A stretch of DNA of 64,000 bases. Source: Flavobacterium sp. 9AF. GTDB lineage: Bacteria > Bacteroidota > Bacteroidia > Flavobacteriales > Flavobacteriaceae. Numbering within the stretch: position 1 is the first letter of the stretch; each line of letters starts with the position of its first letter. The translations under genes were made by a program, and so were the position numbers. Positions 52,556 to 61,706 of the stretch are shown here, one piece after another. The stretch is from the NCBI RefSeq assembly GCF_902506265.1, contig NZ_LR733556.1, positions 186,001-250,000 on the forward strand, given 5' to 3'. The notes beneath the pieces were generated by a model that saw nothing but the letters and a program-made list of their open reading frames with translations, was not told where the DNA came from and did no database searches.

Positions 52556-53623
52556 TTAAGATTTATAATCTTCAAAAGCTTTGTAAATTAGATTGTTTTC
52601 ACATGTTTCATTGATTTTACAGTGACCAATTTTATTTAGTAAAGCAAATTGTACAGTACCAAACTCATTTTTTTTGTCATAAATGAGTAAATCAATACAA
52701 TTTTCAATATCGTTTTGATCAAATGTTACTTTATGATAAATATCACTCAAAATGTATTTAATTTCATGATGTTCTTCTGTGCTAAGTAATCCTTTTTCTT
52801 TAGAAATATAACTTTCTAAAATCATTCCAATAGCAATAGCTTCACCGTGAAGTAAGCTTTTTTTATTTTCATTTTCTAAGAAATAACTTTCGATGGCATG
52901 ACCTAAAGTATGTCCGAAATTTAATGCTTTTCGAATACCGTTTTCTGTTAAATCTTGTGTAACAATTTCGTTTTTTATGACTACAGATTGATGAATTAAA
53001 TTATCTAAATCATCTGTATTTAATGTAGATATATTTTTTAATTTATTCCAATAACTTATGTCATATATTAAACCGTGTTTCAGCATTTCAGCAAATCCCG
53101 AACGCATTTGTTCGCCAGGTAAGGTTTCTAAAAAATGCGTATCAATAATAACTGCTGTGGGTTCTTTGATAACCCCAATTTGATTTTTTAAGTTTCCTAA
53201 ATCAACACCATTTTTTCCACCAATTGAAGCATCAACCATAGATAATAAGGTGGTAGGAATATTAATGAAATCTATCCCTCTTTTAAATGTACATGCAATA
53301 AATCCTCCAATATCGGTTATCACTCCACCACCTAAATTTAAAATGATGCTTTTACGATCACCGCCTAATTCGGTTAAAGAATGCCAAACTTGCAAACAAG
53401 TTTCAATATTTTTAAATTCTTCACCTGCTTCCAATTCAATTATTTCAATTTCAATTTCAGTGGCTACTTGAGCTAAAAAATGAGGTAAACAATAATTTGA
53501 AGTGTTCTCATCAACTATAATGAATATTTTGGAATACGTTTGAGGTAATAAAATGTTATTTAGATACTCATATCCCTTTTCGTTGAAAAAAACCTGATAA
53601 TTATTGGCTTGAATGGTTTGCAT
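52556..53623 (-). CDS. aroB: 3-dehydroquinate synthase
   Basis: Using the inner ATG (residue 6 of the longer frame), the product has 355 residues starting MQTIQANNYQVFF. The AroB motifs are clear: NLGGGVITDIGGF near 95, FINIPTTLLSMVDASIGGKN near 120 and FGHTLGHAIESY near 245 with the zinc-binding His. It converts DAHP to dehydroquinate in the shikimate pathway. Stand-alone and leftward; the divergent proline dehydrogenase gene starts 95 bases away. Confidence 0.95.
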   Translation of the reverse strand: MQTIQANNYQVFFNEKGYEYLNNILLPQTYSKIFIIVDENTSNYCLPHFLAQVATEIEIEIIELEAGEEFKNIETCLQVWHSLTELGGDRKSIILNLGGGVITDIGGFIACTFKRGIDFINIPTTLLSMVDASIGGKNGVDLGNLKNQIGVIKEPTAVIIDTHFLETLPGEQMRSGFAEMLKHGLIYDISYWNKLKNISTLNTDDLDNLIHQSVVIKNEIVTQDLTENGIRKALNFGHTLGHAIESYFLENENKKSLLHGEAIAIGMILESYISKEKGLLSTEEHHEIKYILSDIYHKVTFDQNDIENCIDLLIYDKKNEFGTVQFALLNKIGHCKINETCENNLIYKAFEDYKS

Positions 53624-53687
53624 GATAATAGATTTCAATTTATTGCAAAATAAGGCATTTTTTATTTAAAATTACAAAGGTGTAAAG

Positions 53688-53695
53688 TATATTTG
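53688..53695 (+). promoter_or_regulatory. -7 box of the proline dehydrogenase gene
   Basis: TATATTTG matches TAnnTTTG, 24 bases before the start codon; no clear TTG at -33 was located. Confidence 0.55.
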
Positions 53696-53718
53696 CATCA
53701 CTAAAACTAAGCCAAATA

Positions 53719-54885
53719 ATGGAAAAAATATTTAATAACACAGAAGTTGCTTTTTCACTAAAAAGTGATACAGAACTAGAAAGAGCTTATTTCTTGTTTA
53801 AATTAATTGAAAGTCAGCCACTTGTAAGAATTGGAACCGCTGTAACAAATTTTGCTTTAAAAGCACATTTACCTGTAGAAGGATTAATTAGGAGTACAGT
53901 TTTTGATCATTTTTGTGGTGGAGTTAATGAAAAAGATTGTCTTTCAGTTGTAGATAAAATGTTTACTAAAGGAGTTTCTTCTGTATTAGATTATTCAGTT
54001 GAAGGAAAAGAAGAAGAAGATCAGTTTGATGCTGCTTTAGCCATGACTTTAAAAACTATTGAATTTGCTAAAGAACGTTTGGCCATTCCTTTTGCTGTTT
54101 TTAAACCTACAGGTTTAGGTCGTTTCGCATTATATCAAAAAATAGGTGAAGGAAAATCGTTTACTGATGAAGAAAAAGCAGAATGGAATAGGGTTGTAGC
54201 TCGTTTTGATACGGTTTGTAAAATGGCTTATGACAAAGATGTAGCGGTTTTAATAGATGGAGAAGAAAGTTGGATGCAAGACGCAGCAGATGATTTAGTT
54301 ATGGAAATGATGCGTAAGTACAATAAAGAAAAAGCCATAGTTTTTAATACCTTGCAAATGTACCGATGGGATAGAATGGAATATTTGAGAAAATTAAATG
54401 CTATTGCTAAAGCTGAAGATTTTTACATTGGAATGAAACTAGTGCGTGGAGCTTATATGGAAAAAGAAAACGCAAGGGCTGAAGAAAAAGGGTATAAATC
54501 GCCTATTTGTCCTAGCAAACAAGCAACGGATGAAAATTATGATACTGCAGTTACTTATATGTTAGATCATATTGATCATATGGCAATTTTTGCTGGTACA
54601 CATAATGAAAACAGTTCGTATCAATTAATGGAATTAATGGCAGAACGAAATATTGCTAAAAATGATTCTAGAATCTTTTTTGGACAATTATATGGCATGA
54701 GTGATAATATCAGCTATAATTTAGCGGCTAATGGTTATAACGTCGCAAAATATTTACCTTTTGGACCAGTTAGAGATGTTATGCCTTACTTGATCAGAAG
54801 AGCAGAAGAAAACACTTCTGTTGCGGGACAAACAAGTAGAGAACTTGATTTAATTAAAAAAGAAAGAGCCAGAAGAAAATTATAA
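53719..54885 (+). CDS. Proline dehydrogenase
   Basis: The 388 residues are a PRODH barrel: the segments VEGLIRSTVFDHFCGG, VLIDGEESWMQDAAD, YIGMKLVRGAYMEKENARAE and FGQLYGMSDNISYNL are the FAD-binding and substrate motifs (RGAYMEKE and QLYGMSD). It oxidises proline to pyrroline-5-carboxylate with FAD. Stand-alone, with a good terminator. Confidence 0.95.
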   Translation: MEKIFNNTEVAFSLKSDTELERAYFLFKLIESQPLVRIGTAVTNFALKAHLPVEGLIRSTVFDHFCGGVNEKDCLSVVDKMFTKGVSSVLDYSVEGKEEEDQFDAALAMTLKTIEFAKERLAIPFAVFKPTGLGRFALYQKIGEGKSFTDEEKAEWNRVVARFDTVCKMAYDKDVAVLIDGEESWMQDAADDLVMEMMRKYNKEKAIVFNTLQMYRWDRMEYLRKLNAIAKAEDFYIGMKLVRGAYMEKENARAEEKGYKSPICPSKQATDENYDTAVTYMLDHIDHMAIFAGTHNENSSYQLMELMAERNIAKNDSRIFFGQLYGMSDNISYNLAANGYNVAKYLPFGPVRDVMPYLIRRAEENTSVAGQTSRELDLIKKERARRKL

Positions 54886-54889
54886 AGCA

Positions 54890-54918
54890 AAAATCCCTTG
54901 AAAAAGGGATTTTTTTAT
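54890..54918 (+). terminator. Terminator after proline dehydrogenase gene
   Basis: AAATCCCTT/AAGGGATTT stem (loop GAAA-like) followed by seven T. Confidence 0.9.
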
Positions 54919-54978
54919 TATTAAAAGAAATAATTGACTAAATGTTTTGTATTTTTAGTTTACCAATAAACAACAAAT

Positions 54979-55662
54979 ATGAAAAATGATAATTCTAAAG
55001 AACCCTTTGTAATTGTAATTCCTATTTATGACGGTGTAGATTATATGGATATTGCTGCTCCAAGAGAAATATTTGGATGGCTTTCTAAAGACACTACTTT
55101 TGAAAGAGAGGTGAAGATTTATTACGTAGGAGGAAATCAGCCTACTTTTACAACCATTAATGGAGTAAAAATAGCGATTGAAGCTACTTTTGAGGATGAT
55201 TTTGTACAAAAACCGAACTTGATTTGGGTACCCGGAGGAGATGCCGATGTATTAGCAACAATGATTGCGGATAAAGATTCACTATTTACAGCTTATATTA
55301 CTAAAGTAGGTTCTCAAGCGGATTGGGTTTGTTCGGTTTGTGAAGGAGCAATATTGCTAGCTAATACAGGATTATTAAATGGTCATACGATTACTACGCA
55401 TTGGGCTTTTGTTAATTGTTTTGGAAAATATCCTGAAGTAACTGTTGCAGAAGGACATCCTAGATATGTAAAATCTGGAAATAGAGTTACTGGAGGAGGC
55501 ATTTCTTCTGGTTTGGATGAAGCTTTATATTTAGTGGAGTTAATTGCAGGAAAAGAAAGCGCAATTTCGGTGCAAAGAACCATACAATATTATCCTAAAC
55601 CTCCTGTTCATAGTGAAATACCTACTGCTGGTTTATGTCCTGTAGTTAATCTGAATAGTTAG
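54979..55662 (+). CDS. DJ-1/PfpI-family protein
   Basis: The 227 residues match the isonitrile-hydratase-like branch of DJ-1/PfpI: FVIVIPIYDGVDYMDIAAPR (start), LIWVPGGDADVLA, and the nucleophile elbow CSVCEGAILLANTGLL near 115 with Cys, followed by ATTHWAF-like residues (TTHWAF). GGGISSGLDEALYLVELI near 174 is also conserved. The substrate is unknown. Monocistronic. Confidence 0.88.
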   Translation: MKNDNSKEPFVIVIPIYDGVDYMDIAAPREIFGWLSKDTTFEREVKIYYVGGNQPTFTTINGVKIAIEATFEDDFVQKPNLIWVPGGDADVLATMIADKDSLFTAYITKVGSQADWVCSVCEGAILLANTGLLNGHTITTHWAFVNCFGKYPEVTVAEGHPRYVKSGNRVTGGGISSGLDEALYLVELIAGKESAISVQRTIQYYPKPPVHSEIPTAGLCPVVNLNS

Positions 55663-55696
55663 TTGTTATTGAGGTTTTTGTTAAAAAAAAAGATGT

Positions 55697-56359
55697 TTAA
55701 ATTTGTTTAATTAATCTTATTTTTTGAGCATCAATTTCATTAAAATTGGATATAATTTGATTCGCTAAAGACAAATCTTGGTTTTTTGAATTTTCACTTC
55801 TGTATCCTAAACAATAAATACCAGCCGCTTTAGAAGCAATAACACCATTAGTACTATCTTCAATTACAATGCAATTATCTTTGGGATGAATTGATAAATT
55901 AGCAGCATATTCAAAAATGGCAGGATGTGGTTTGGATTGTGGAAAATCTTCACCTGAAACGATATGTGAAAAATAAGGATGCAAATGGAATCGATTAAAT
56001 ACTTTGTTAATGGTACTTTTTGAAGCTGATGAAGCAACAATTAATTGAAAATCATTATGAAATAGATCTTTGATTAAATTTTCTACACCATCTATTAAAA
56101 AGAGGTCGGGTTTCGAATCGAAAGCATCATTAAATAAATGACGTTTTCTTAAAATTAAAGATTCAACATCTTGGTCAAGAGCATATAAATTTTTTAATTT
56201 TTGAAACACATTGCGAGTAGAATTACCAGTAAAACTAGCATATATTTCATCTGTAACAGAAATATTTAATTCTTTAAAATGTTGTTGATAAGCATAATGG
56301 TGAACGGGTTCTGTATCAACAATAACGCCATCCATATCAAAAATAACAGTGTGAATCAT
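55697..56359 (-). CDS. HAD-family phosphatase/phosphoglucomutase-like
   Basis: The 220 residues start with the nucleophile motif VIFDMDGVIVDTEPVHHYAY (D-x-D), have the cap domain, LIVASSASKSTINKVFNRF (motif II Ser), HIVSGEDFPQSKPHPAIFEY (motif III Lys) and CIVIEDSTNGVIASKAAGI (motif IV DS). These are motifs of beta-phosphoglucomutase-like sugar phosphatases. Stand-alone, leftward, with the sigma-factor gene divergent. Confidence 0.92.
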   Translation of the reverse strand: MIHTVIFDMDGVIVDTEPVHHYAYQQHFKELNISVTDEIYASFTGNSTRNVFQKLKNLYALDQDVESLILRKRHLFNDAFDSKPDLFLIDGVENLIKDLFHNDFQLIVASSASKSTINKVFNRFHLHPYFSHIVSGEDFPQSKPHPAIFEYAANLSIHPKDNCIVIEDSTNGVIASKAAGIYCLGYRSENSKNQDLSLANQIISNFNEIDAQKIRLIKQI

Positions 56360-56457
56360 TTTTTTAAATTTTCACAAAAATAGGATTAAAAAAGAAATTT
56401 TATCTAAGTATTAAACCTTTTTAATTAATTTTAGTCTAATGTTAAAAGTGAATAAAA

Positions 56458-57000
56458 TTGCAAGACGAAAAAGTATTCATTCAACGCTTATTAAATACGA
56501 AAACTCAACAAGAAGCTTTTCGTGAGTTATTGCAATTATATCAAAAACCACTATATAATCATATAAGAAATATAGTTTTAAATCACGACGATACAGATGA
56601 TGTTTTGCAAAATACATTTCTGAAAATATTTCAAAATATCCCAAAATTTAAAGGTGAAAGTAAACTTTTTTCTTGGATTTATAGAATTGCAACAAATGAA
56701 GCGTTGACTTTTCTTCAACAGAAAGCCAAGAAAACAGGAATAAGTAGTGAAGAAATTCAACAGAAAGAACTTAATAAATTAGAAAGTGATGTTTTTTTTG
56801 ATGGTAACGAAATTCAATTGAAATTACAAAAAGCTATTGCTACCTTACCTGAAAAACAACAGTTGGTTTTTAAAATGAAATATTTTGAAGAATTAAAATA
56901 TGAAGAAATTTCTGAAATTGTGGATACCTCTGTTGGAGCACTAAAAGCAAGTTATCATTTAGCAGTAAAAAAAATTGAAGATTATTTAAAAACAAATTAA
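56458..57000 (+). CDS. ECF RNA polymerase sigma factor (TTG start)
   Basis: The 180 residues hold sigma region 2 (YNHIRNIVLNHDDTDDVLQN-TFLKIF) and region 4 (LPEKQQLVFKMKYFEELKYE-EISEIVD). The start must be TTG at 56458: an in-frame TGA lies 9 bases upstream and no ATG exists between. It directs RNA polymerase to stress promoters. It leads an operon with a one-helix membrane protein (24 bases later) and a Spy-like protein. Confidence 0.9.
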   Translation: MQDEKVFIQRLLNTKTQQEAFRELLQLYQKPLYNHIRNIVLNHDDTDDVLQNTFLKIFQNIPKFKGESKLFSWIYRIATNEALTFLQQKAKKTGISSEEIQQKELNKLESDVFFDGNEIQLKLQKAIATLPEKQQLVFKMKYFEELKYEEISEIVDTSVGALKASYHLAVKKIEDYLKTN

Positions 57001-57024
57001 ACCATAGTAAGAAAATAAAGTCTA

Positions 57025-57435
57025 ATGAATATGAAAGATTTTAATTTAGATGTTGAACCCAAAATAAAATCAGGATTTCAGATTCCTGAAAATTACTTTG
57101 AACAATTTGAAAGTAAGATGTTAAATCAATTACCTAAAAATGAAAGCAAAGTAGTTTCTTTATTTCATAGAAAGCAAATTTGGATATCAAGTATTGCAGC
57201 TTTATTATTAGTAATGATAGCCATTCCTGTATATCAATCGATGAATAAAAACAATGCAATTGAAGTAACAACATTAGAAAATTATTTAGTTAGTGAATAT
57301 TCAACTTATGATATTATAGATAAATTAAGTACAGAGGATATCAATGCATTAGAAAACGATCTTACCTTAAATGATGATGCTGTAGAATCTTATCTATTAG
57401 AAACACAAAATATAGACTACTATTTAAATCAATAA
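57025..57435 (+). CDS. Membrane protein of the ECF sigma operon (probable anti-sigma-like)
   Basis: The 136 residues show one membrane helix near 52-70 (IWISSIAALLLVMIAIPVY), a cytoplasmic N-terminal part of about 50 residues and an acidic periplasmic C-terminus. This topology right after an ECF sigma gene suggests an anti-sigma role, but the usual anti-sigma domain is not recognised. It precedes the Spy-like gene by 2 bases. A second start (Met3) is possible. Confidence 0.7.
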   Translation: MNMKDFNLDVEPKIKSGFQIPENYFEQFESKMLNQLPKNESKVVSLFHRKQIWISSIAALLLVMIAIPVYQSMNKNNAIEVTTLENYLVSEYSTYDIIDKLSTEDINALENDLTLNDDAVESYLLETQNIDYYLNQ

Positions 57436-57437
57436 CC

Positions 57438-57881
57438 ATGAAAAGAAAATTGACTTTATTACTAATTTTAATAGTTAGTTTTTCGTTTGCTCAAGGAGGG
57501 ATGAAAGAAAAAAAAGAAAAAATAAAAGCATTAAAAGTTGCTTATATCACTGAAAAATTAGATTTAACTGCCGAAGAAGCTCAAAAGTTTTGGCCTGTTT
57601 ATAATGCATTTGACGATAAGCAATTTGAAATCAAACATAATAAGATGAGAACCATTGTAAATCAGTTTGAAAGCGGTGGTTTTGAATCCTTATCCGAAAA
57701 AGAAGCTTTAGAACTCATTACTAAAATGGAAGATTATGAAGATGAAATGCATACTTTGAAAAAGAAGTATATAAAAGATTTGATAAAAGTAATACCAGCT
57801 AAAAAAATAATTAAATTAAAAAAAGCTGAAGAAGAATTTAATCGAAAATTATTAAGAGAGTTTAGAGGAAAAAAAGACTAA
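57438..57881 (+). CDS. Spy/LTXXQ-like periplasmic protein
   Basis: The 147 residues have a signal peptide (LTLLLILIVSFSFA-QGG) and a short helical lysine/glutamate-rich domain with LDLTAEEAQKFWPVYNAF, the Spy/CpxP-like LTxxQ pattern. Spy and CpxP act as periplasmic chaperone-like or sensor proteins. Being the last gene of the sigma operon, it may report envelope or metal stress to the sigma factor (inference). Confidence 0.85.
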   Translation: MKRKLTLLLILIVSFSFAQGGMKEKKEKIKALKVAYITEKLDLTAEEAQKFWPVYNAFDDKQFEIKHNKMRTIVNQFESGGFESLSEKEALELITKMEDYEDEMHTLKKKYIKDLIKVIPAKKIIKLKKAEEEFNRKLLREFRGKKD

Positions 57882-57921
57882 AAGAATAGCTGTTATTAAA
57901 TTTTTAAGACAATAAATTAAC

Positions 57922-57965
57922 AAAAAAGGTTTGACGATGTATATTACGGTCGAACCTTTTTTATT
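57922..57965. terminator. Bidirectional terminator (sigma operon and photolyase)
   Basis: Stem AAAAAAGGTTTGAC/GTCGAACCTTTTTT with one G-T pair and a 12-base loop, flanked by A and T runs. Confidence 0.88.
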
Positions 57966-57990
57966 TAGAGTTTAGATTTAATTGTTTTTA

Positions 57991-59280
57991 TTAACTATCT
58001 AATGCATTTTTATAAGCCCTTAAGCATCTTTCCCTAGCTTCTTTATGATCTACAATTGGTTTTGGATATTTTGAAGTTTCATATTCAGGAATCCATTTTT
58101 TTATATACACTAAATCTTTATCAAATTTTTTAATTTGTTCCGTAGGATTGAAAATTCGAAAATAAGGTGCTGCATCAACTCCTGAACCTGAAGCCCATTG
58201 CCAATTGCCCACATTACTTGCTTGTTCATAATCTAATAGTTTTTCAGCAAAATAGGTTTCACCCCAACGCCAATCAATCAAAAGGTGTTTACATAAAAAG
58301 CTGGCTACAATCATACGCACCCTATTGTGCATATGAGCCGTAGCATTTAATTCACGCATACCTGCATCAACAAAAGGATAACCTGTTTTTCCTTCACACC
58401 ATTTTTTAAATTCATCCTCCTTATTTCTCCATTCAATGGCATCGTATTTTGGTTTAAAGCTTTTAGTAATTGTAAGTGGAAAATGCCATAAAATTTGCAT
58501 AAAAAATTCTCTCCAAATAAGTTCCTTTAAAAAAGTTTCATTTTTTATAGACATTGCTTTTTTTACCATTGCTCTAATCGATACCGTACCAAATCGTAAA
58601 TGTATTCCAAGTAAAGAAGTGCCATGAATAGCTGGAAAATTCCTGTTTTCTTCATAATTACTGATTAATTTTTCCGAAACATTATATTCTGGAAGCTTAA
58701 TTTTTGTTGTTTTAAAACCAATATCATCTAAGCTAAGAAAAGGGTAATTGTGTTTTGCAATTTGATCTAATTTATCTTCGGAAGCATAATGTAAAAGTGG
58801 GGTGTTTTGTAATCTTTCTTTCCATTTTTTACAATAAGGAGTATAAACAACATAAGGACTGCCATCATCTTTTATTACTTCCTCTTTTTCGAAAATAACT
58901 TGGTCTTTTGATGTTTTAAAAGTAATATTGTTTTCTTTAAATAATTGGTAAACTTCTTTATCTCTTTTACGCGCGTAAGGCTCGTAATCATGATTAGTAA
59001 AAACCGTATTTATTTTATTTTCTTGAATTAATTTTTCGAATATTTTTTTGGGTTCACCTAAGAATACAGCTAGCGATTTTCCCTTTTTTTCAAGTTGCTT
59101 TTGCATCAAATCTAATTGCTCATGAATAAATTGAACACGTGGATCTTGTTTAGTTAATTCATTTAAAATTGTGAGATCGAAGATGAATAGGGGTAATACT
59201 TTTTCTGTTTCATTTAAAGCATGAAAAAGCCCTGTATTATCATGTAATCGCAAATCTCGTCGGAACCAAAATATATTCAT
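57991..59280 (-). CDS. phrB: Deoxyribodipyrimidine photolyase (class I CPD)
   Basis: The 429 residues start MNIFWFRRDLRLHDNTGL, the photolyase signature, and end with the FAD-binding block WGETYFAEKLLDYEQASNVG followed by NWQWASGSGVDAAPYFRIFNP, with MREL-type helices before (DAGMRELNATAHMHNRVRMI). It repairs cyclobutane dimers with blue light. It is followed upstream by an SDR and SRPBCC gene read in the same direction, a set seen in light-controlled clusters of flavobacteria. Confidence 0.95.
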   Translation of the reverse strand: MNIFWFRRDLRLHDNTGLFHALNETEKVLPLFIFDLTILNELTKQDPRVQFIHEQLDLMQKQLEKKGKSLAVFLGEPKKIFEKLIQENKINTVFTNHDYEPYARKRDKEVYQLFKENNITFKTSKDQVIFEKEEVIKDDGSPYVVYTPYCKKWKERLQNTPLLHYASEDKLDQIAKHNYPFLSLDDIGFKTTKIKLPEYNVSEKLISNYEENRNFPAIHGTSLLGIHLRFGTVSIRAMVKKAMSIKNETFLKELIWREFFMQILWHFPLTITKSFKPKYDAIEWRNKEDEFKKWCEGKTGYPFVDAGMRELNATAHMHNRVRMIVASFLCKHLLIDWRWGETYFAEKLLDYEQASNVGNWQWASGSGVDAAPYFRIFNPTEQIKKFDKDLVYIKKWIPEYETSKYPKPIVDHKEARERCLRAYKNALDS

Positions 59281-59396
59281 TGTTATTATTATTTAAGCGA
59301 TTAAGTAGTTTAATAATTAAAGGTTTAAGCGTTTAAATTGGTTACACTAACAAAATTAAATAATCTAAAAAGGTAACTTTTAAACATTTTTTAAAA

Positions 59397-60095
59397 TTAG
59401 ATAATGACAGACAAAGTTGACATTCCTCCATCAACATGAAAAACTTGGCCCGTAATCCAATTGCTTTTGTCTGATAATAGAAAAGCGGCCATTTCTGCAA
59501 TATCGTTTGATGCTCCAAATTTCTTTAGAGGATTTCTCTCAGCAGCTTTTTCTCTTTTAACATCATTATTCAAAAATTTATCTGCAAGAGGTGTATCTGT
59601 TAGGGAAGGAGCAATAACATTTACTCTTATTTTTGGAGCATATTCTGCGGCAAAAGCTTTTGCAAATCCTTCAATGGCTCCTTTAGAAGCCGCTACACTA
59701 CTATGAAATGGCATTCCAATGTTTGTTGCTATTGAGCTAAAAAACACAAGACTTGATTGTTTTGATGCTAAAAGATTGGGTAAAATAGTTTGTAGAACTT
59801 TTACCATATTAAGAAAATTTATTTGTAAATCATTTTCAAAAGCTTCAATTTTAATATTTTTAAATGGTCTTAGATTAATACTACCAGGTAAAAATACAAA
59901 TCCATCTATTGGGTAAGGCAACATTTCTAAATTTATTGCGTCTGAGTTGGCATCGAATGGGATATGATGTATTGAAGAATCTAAGTTTTCCGCGGTCCTA
60001 GAAGCTATATAAACAGTATTTTCTTCTTTTAAGATTTCAGCTAATGCATAGCCTATACCATAAGATCCACCTATTAATAATATGTTTTTTTTCAT
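59397..60095 (-). CDS. Short-chain dehydrogenase/reductase
   Basis: The 232 residues are a classical SDR: LLIGGSYGIGYALAEIL (TGxxxGxG variant, residues 5-21), SSLVFFSSIATNIGM (catalytic Ser), HSSVAASKGAIEGFAKA with the Lys of the Y/S-xxx-K position (VAASKGA, so Ser replaces Tyr), IAPSLTDTPL, and a C-terminal ITGQVFHVDGGMS. The missing catalytic Tyr (here S-V-A-A-S-K) is unusual and may mean a non-reductase. Gap of 84 bases to the SRPBCC gene. Confidence 0.88.
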   Translation of the reverse strand: MKKNILLIGGSYGIGYALAEILKEENTVYIASRTAENLDSSIHHIPFDANSDAINLEMLPYPIDGFVFLPGSINLRPFKNIKIEAFENDLQINFLNMVKVLQTILPNLLASKQSSLVFFSSIATNIGMPFHSSVAASKGAIEGFAKAFAAEYAPKIRVNVIAPSLTDTPLADKFLNNDVKREKAAERNPLKKFGASNDIAEMAAFLLSDKSNWITGQVFHVDGGMSTLSVII

Positions 60096-60179
60096 AATGA
60101 TAAAATTAGTAATGATAATTCAATGTTATTTAATGTAAAAAGAAATACGGTAAACTTTTGATAGTGAAAATTTTAAATT

Positions 60180-60644
60180 TTATTTGTATTCACCAAAAAG
60201 TTCGATTAACTTATTTTTTCTATATTCAAAGATTTCATTTAATTTAGGTTTTACTAAAAATGGATGTAGCAATTGACCTATAATTCCTAAAGGGATTTTA
60301 TAATCTACAATATCTTCCATTTCAACACCTCCAGGAATTTCTTTTAAAAAATGCTTGTGATGCCAAAGTGAGTATGGACCAAAACGTTGTTCATCAACAA
60401 AATATTTTTTGTCTTGAACATGAGTAATTTCAGTTACCCATTTTGTTCTAATATTAAGAACTGGTGTTACAATATATTGAATTATTTGCCCTGCATACAT
60501 TGGTTTATCCGCACCAGTTAAGATGTGAAATCCCATATAATCAGGTGTAATTGTTTTTAAATTTTTTGGATTAGACAAAAAATCCCAAGCTTCTGAAATT
60601 GATATTGGCAAATTCTGTTTCGTATGTAATGTATATATTCTCAT
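60180..60644 (-). CDS. SRPBCC-family protein (cell-division-inhibitor-like)
   Basis: The 154 residues have a START/Bet v1-like pattern: LPISISEAWDFLSNPKNLKT followed by ITPDYMGFHILTGADKPMYA, TKWVTEITHVQDKKYFVDEQ and FGPYSLWHHKHFLKEIPGGV. This match to the SulA-like TIGR01777-partner family is common beside photolyase genes. It probably binds a lipid or pigment. Two near-identical TTTAACAAAAATA boxes lie just upstream (60659-60693). Confidence 0.87.
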   Translation of the reverse strand: MRIYTLHTKQNLPISISEAWDFLSNPKNLKTITPDYMGFHILTGADKPMYAGQIIQYIVTPVLNIRTKWVTEITHVQDKKYFVDEQRFGPYSLWHHKHFLKEIPGGVEMEDIVDYKIPLGIIGQLLHPFLVKPKLNEIFEYRKNKLIELFGEYK

Positions 60645-60658
60645 AAAATTATTTTTTG

Positions 60659-60693
60659 TTTAACAAAAATACAAAAATATTAAACAAAAATAT
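60659..60693. promoter_or_regulatory. Two TTAAACAAAAATA direct repeats before the SRPBCC gene
   Basis: TTTAACAAAAATAC at 60659-60672 and ATTAAACAAAAATAT about 21 bases later, two helical turns apart. They could be operators for a light- or redox-responsive regulator. Confidence 0.35.
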
Positions 60694-60781
60694 TTTAATT
60701 TTAGGAATAGCTTAACATAATACACATTGAAATTTATTAATTTCGTAGGATAGATAATTATTATAAATAAATAAATAAAAA

Positions 60782-61633
60782 ATGAAAAAGTTATTTTTTA
60801 CAGGTTTGTTAGCTGTAAGTATGTTTGCTTCACAAGCACAAGTTAAGACTCCTCAAGCTAGTCCTGCTGCAAAAGTAGATCAAGTTGTGGGATTAGCAGA
60901 TATTGTTATTGAATATTCAAGACCTGGAGCAAAAGGAAGAACAGTTTATGGGGATTTAGTTCCTTATGGAAAAAATTGGAGAACTGGGGCTAATGCTAAT
61001 ACTATTTTTACTGTTGATCAAGATATTAAAGTTTCTGGAAAAGCATTAAAAAAAGGAAAATATGCATTATATACTACTCCAAAAGCGGATAGCTGGGATG
61101 TTATTTTTTATTCCTCTACAGATAATTGGGGTTTACCTGAAAATTGGGATGAAACTAAAGTTGCTTTAAGAGTGAGTGTTAAACCAGAAACTTTAATGCG
61201 CTCAGTAGAATCATTTACAATTTCAATTAATAATATTACGAATGATGCAGCTACATTAGATTTAGAATGGGAAAGAACATTAATTTCTGTTCCGTTTACG
61301 GTTCCTACAAATGAAGTGGCTATGGCAAGTATCGAAAAAGCACTTGCGGGTCCATCTTATGCAGATTATTTTTCTGCCGCTCAATATTTTTATCAATCTA
61401 ATAATGATATGAATAAAGCATTAACATGGGTAAATAAGGCAATTGAATTAACCCCGAGTGATAGAGAAACGCCATTTTGGTATTTACGTTTAAAATCTTT
61501 GATTCAAGCAAAAACTGGAGATAAGAAAGGTGCTATTACAACTGCTAAAGCTTCTTTAGAAGGGGCTAAAAAAGCAGGTAATGCCGATTATGAAAAAATG
61601 AACAAAGACAGCATAGCTGAATGGTCTAAATAA
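60782..61633 (+). CDS. DUF2911 exported protein with TPR tail
   Basis: The 283 residues have a signal peptide (FTGLLAVSMFASQAQ) and a DUF2911 domain: IVIEYSRPGAKGRTVYGDLV, RTGANANTIFTVDQDIKVSG and KGKYALYTTPKADSWDVIFY. The C-terminal 80 residues are TPR-like (KALTWVNKAIELTPSDRETP). DUF2911 proteins are abundant and exported in Bacteroidota; function unknown. Downstream is a long hairpin. Confidence 0.9.
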   Translation: MKKLFFTGLLAVSMFASQAQVKTPQASPAAKVDQVVGLADIVIEYSRPGAKGRTVYGDLVPYGKNWRTGANANTIFTVDQDIKVSGKALKKGKYALYTTPKADSWDVIFYSSTDNWGLPENWDETKVALRVSVKPETLMRSVESFTISINNITNDAATLDLEWERTLISVPFTVPTNEVAMASIEKALAGPSYADYFSAAQYFYQSNNDMNKALTWVNKAIELTPSDRETPFWYLRLKSLIQAKTGDKKGAITTAKASLEGAKKAGNADYEKMNKDSIAEWSK

Positions 61634-61640
61634 TAAAAAA

Positions 61641-61681
61641 GTGACTAGTTTCATAAAATTAATTTTTACGAACCTAGTCAC
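61641..61681. terminator. Long near-perfect hairpin after the DUF2911 gene
   Basis: GTGACTAG and CTAGTCAC pair around TTTC.TA/TA.GAA and AAAATT/AATTTT, giving a nearly complete 40-base palindrome with little loop. There is no T-run, so simple termination is uncertain. Confidence 0.6.
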
Positions 61682-61706
61682 ACAATTAACAATATAAAAA
61701 CTTTTG

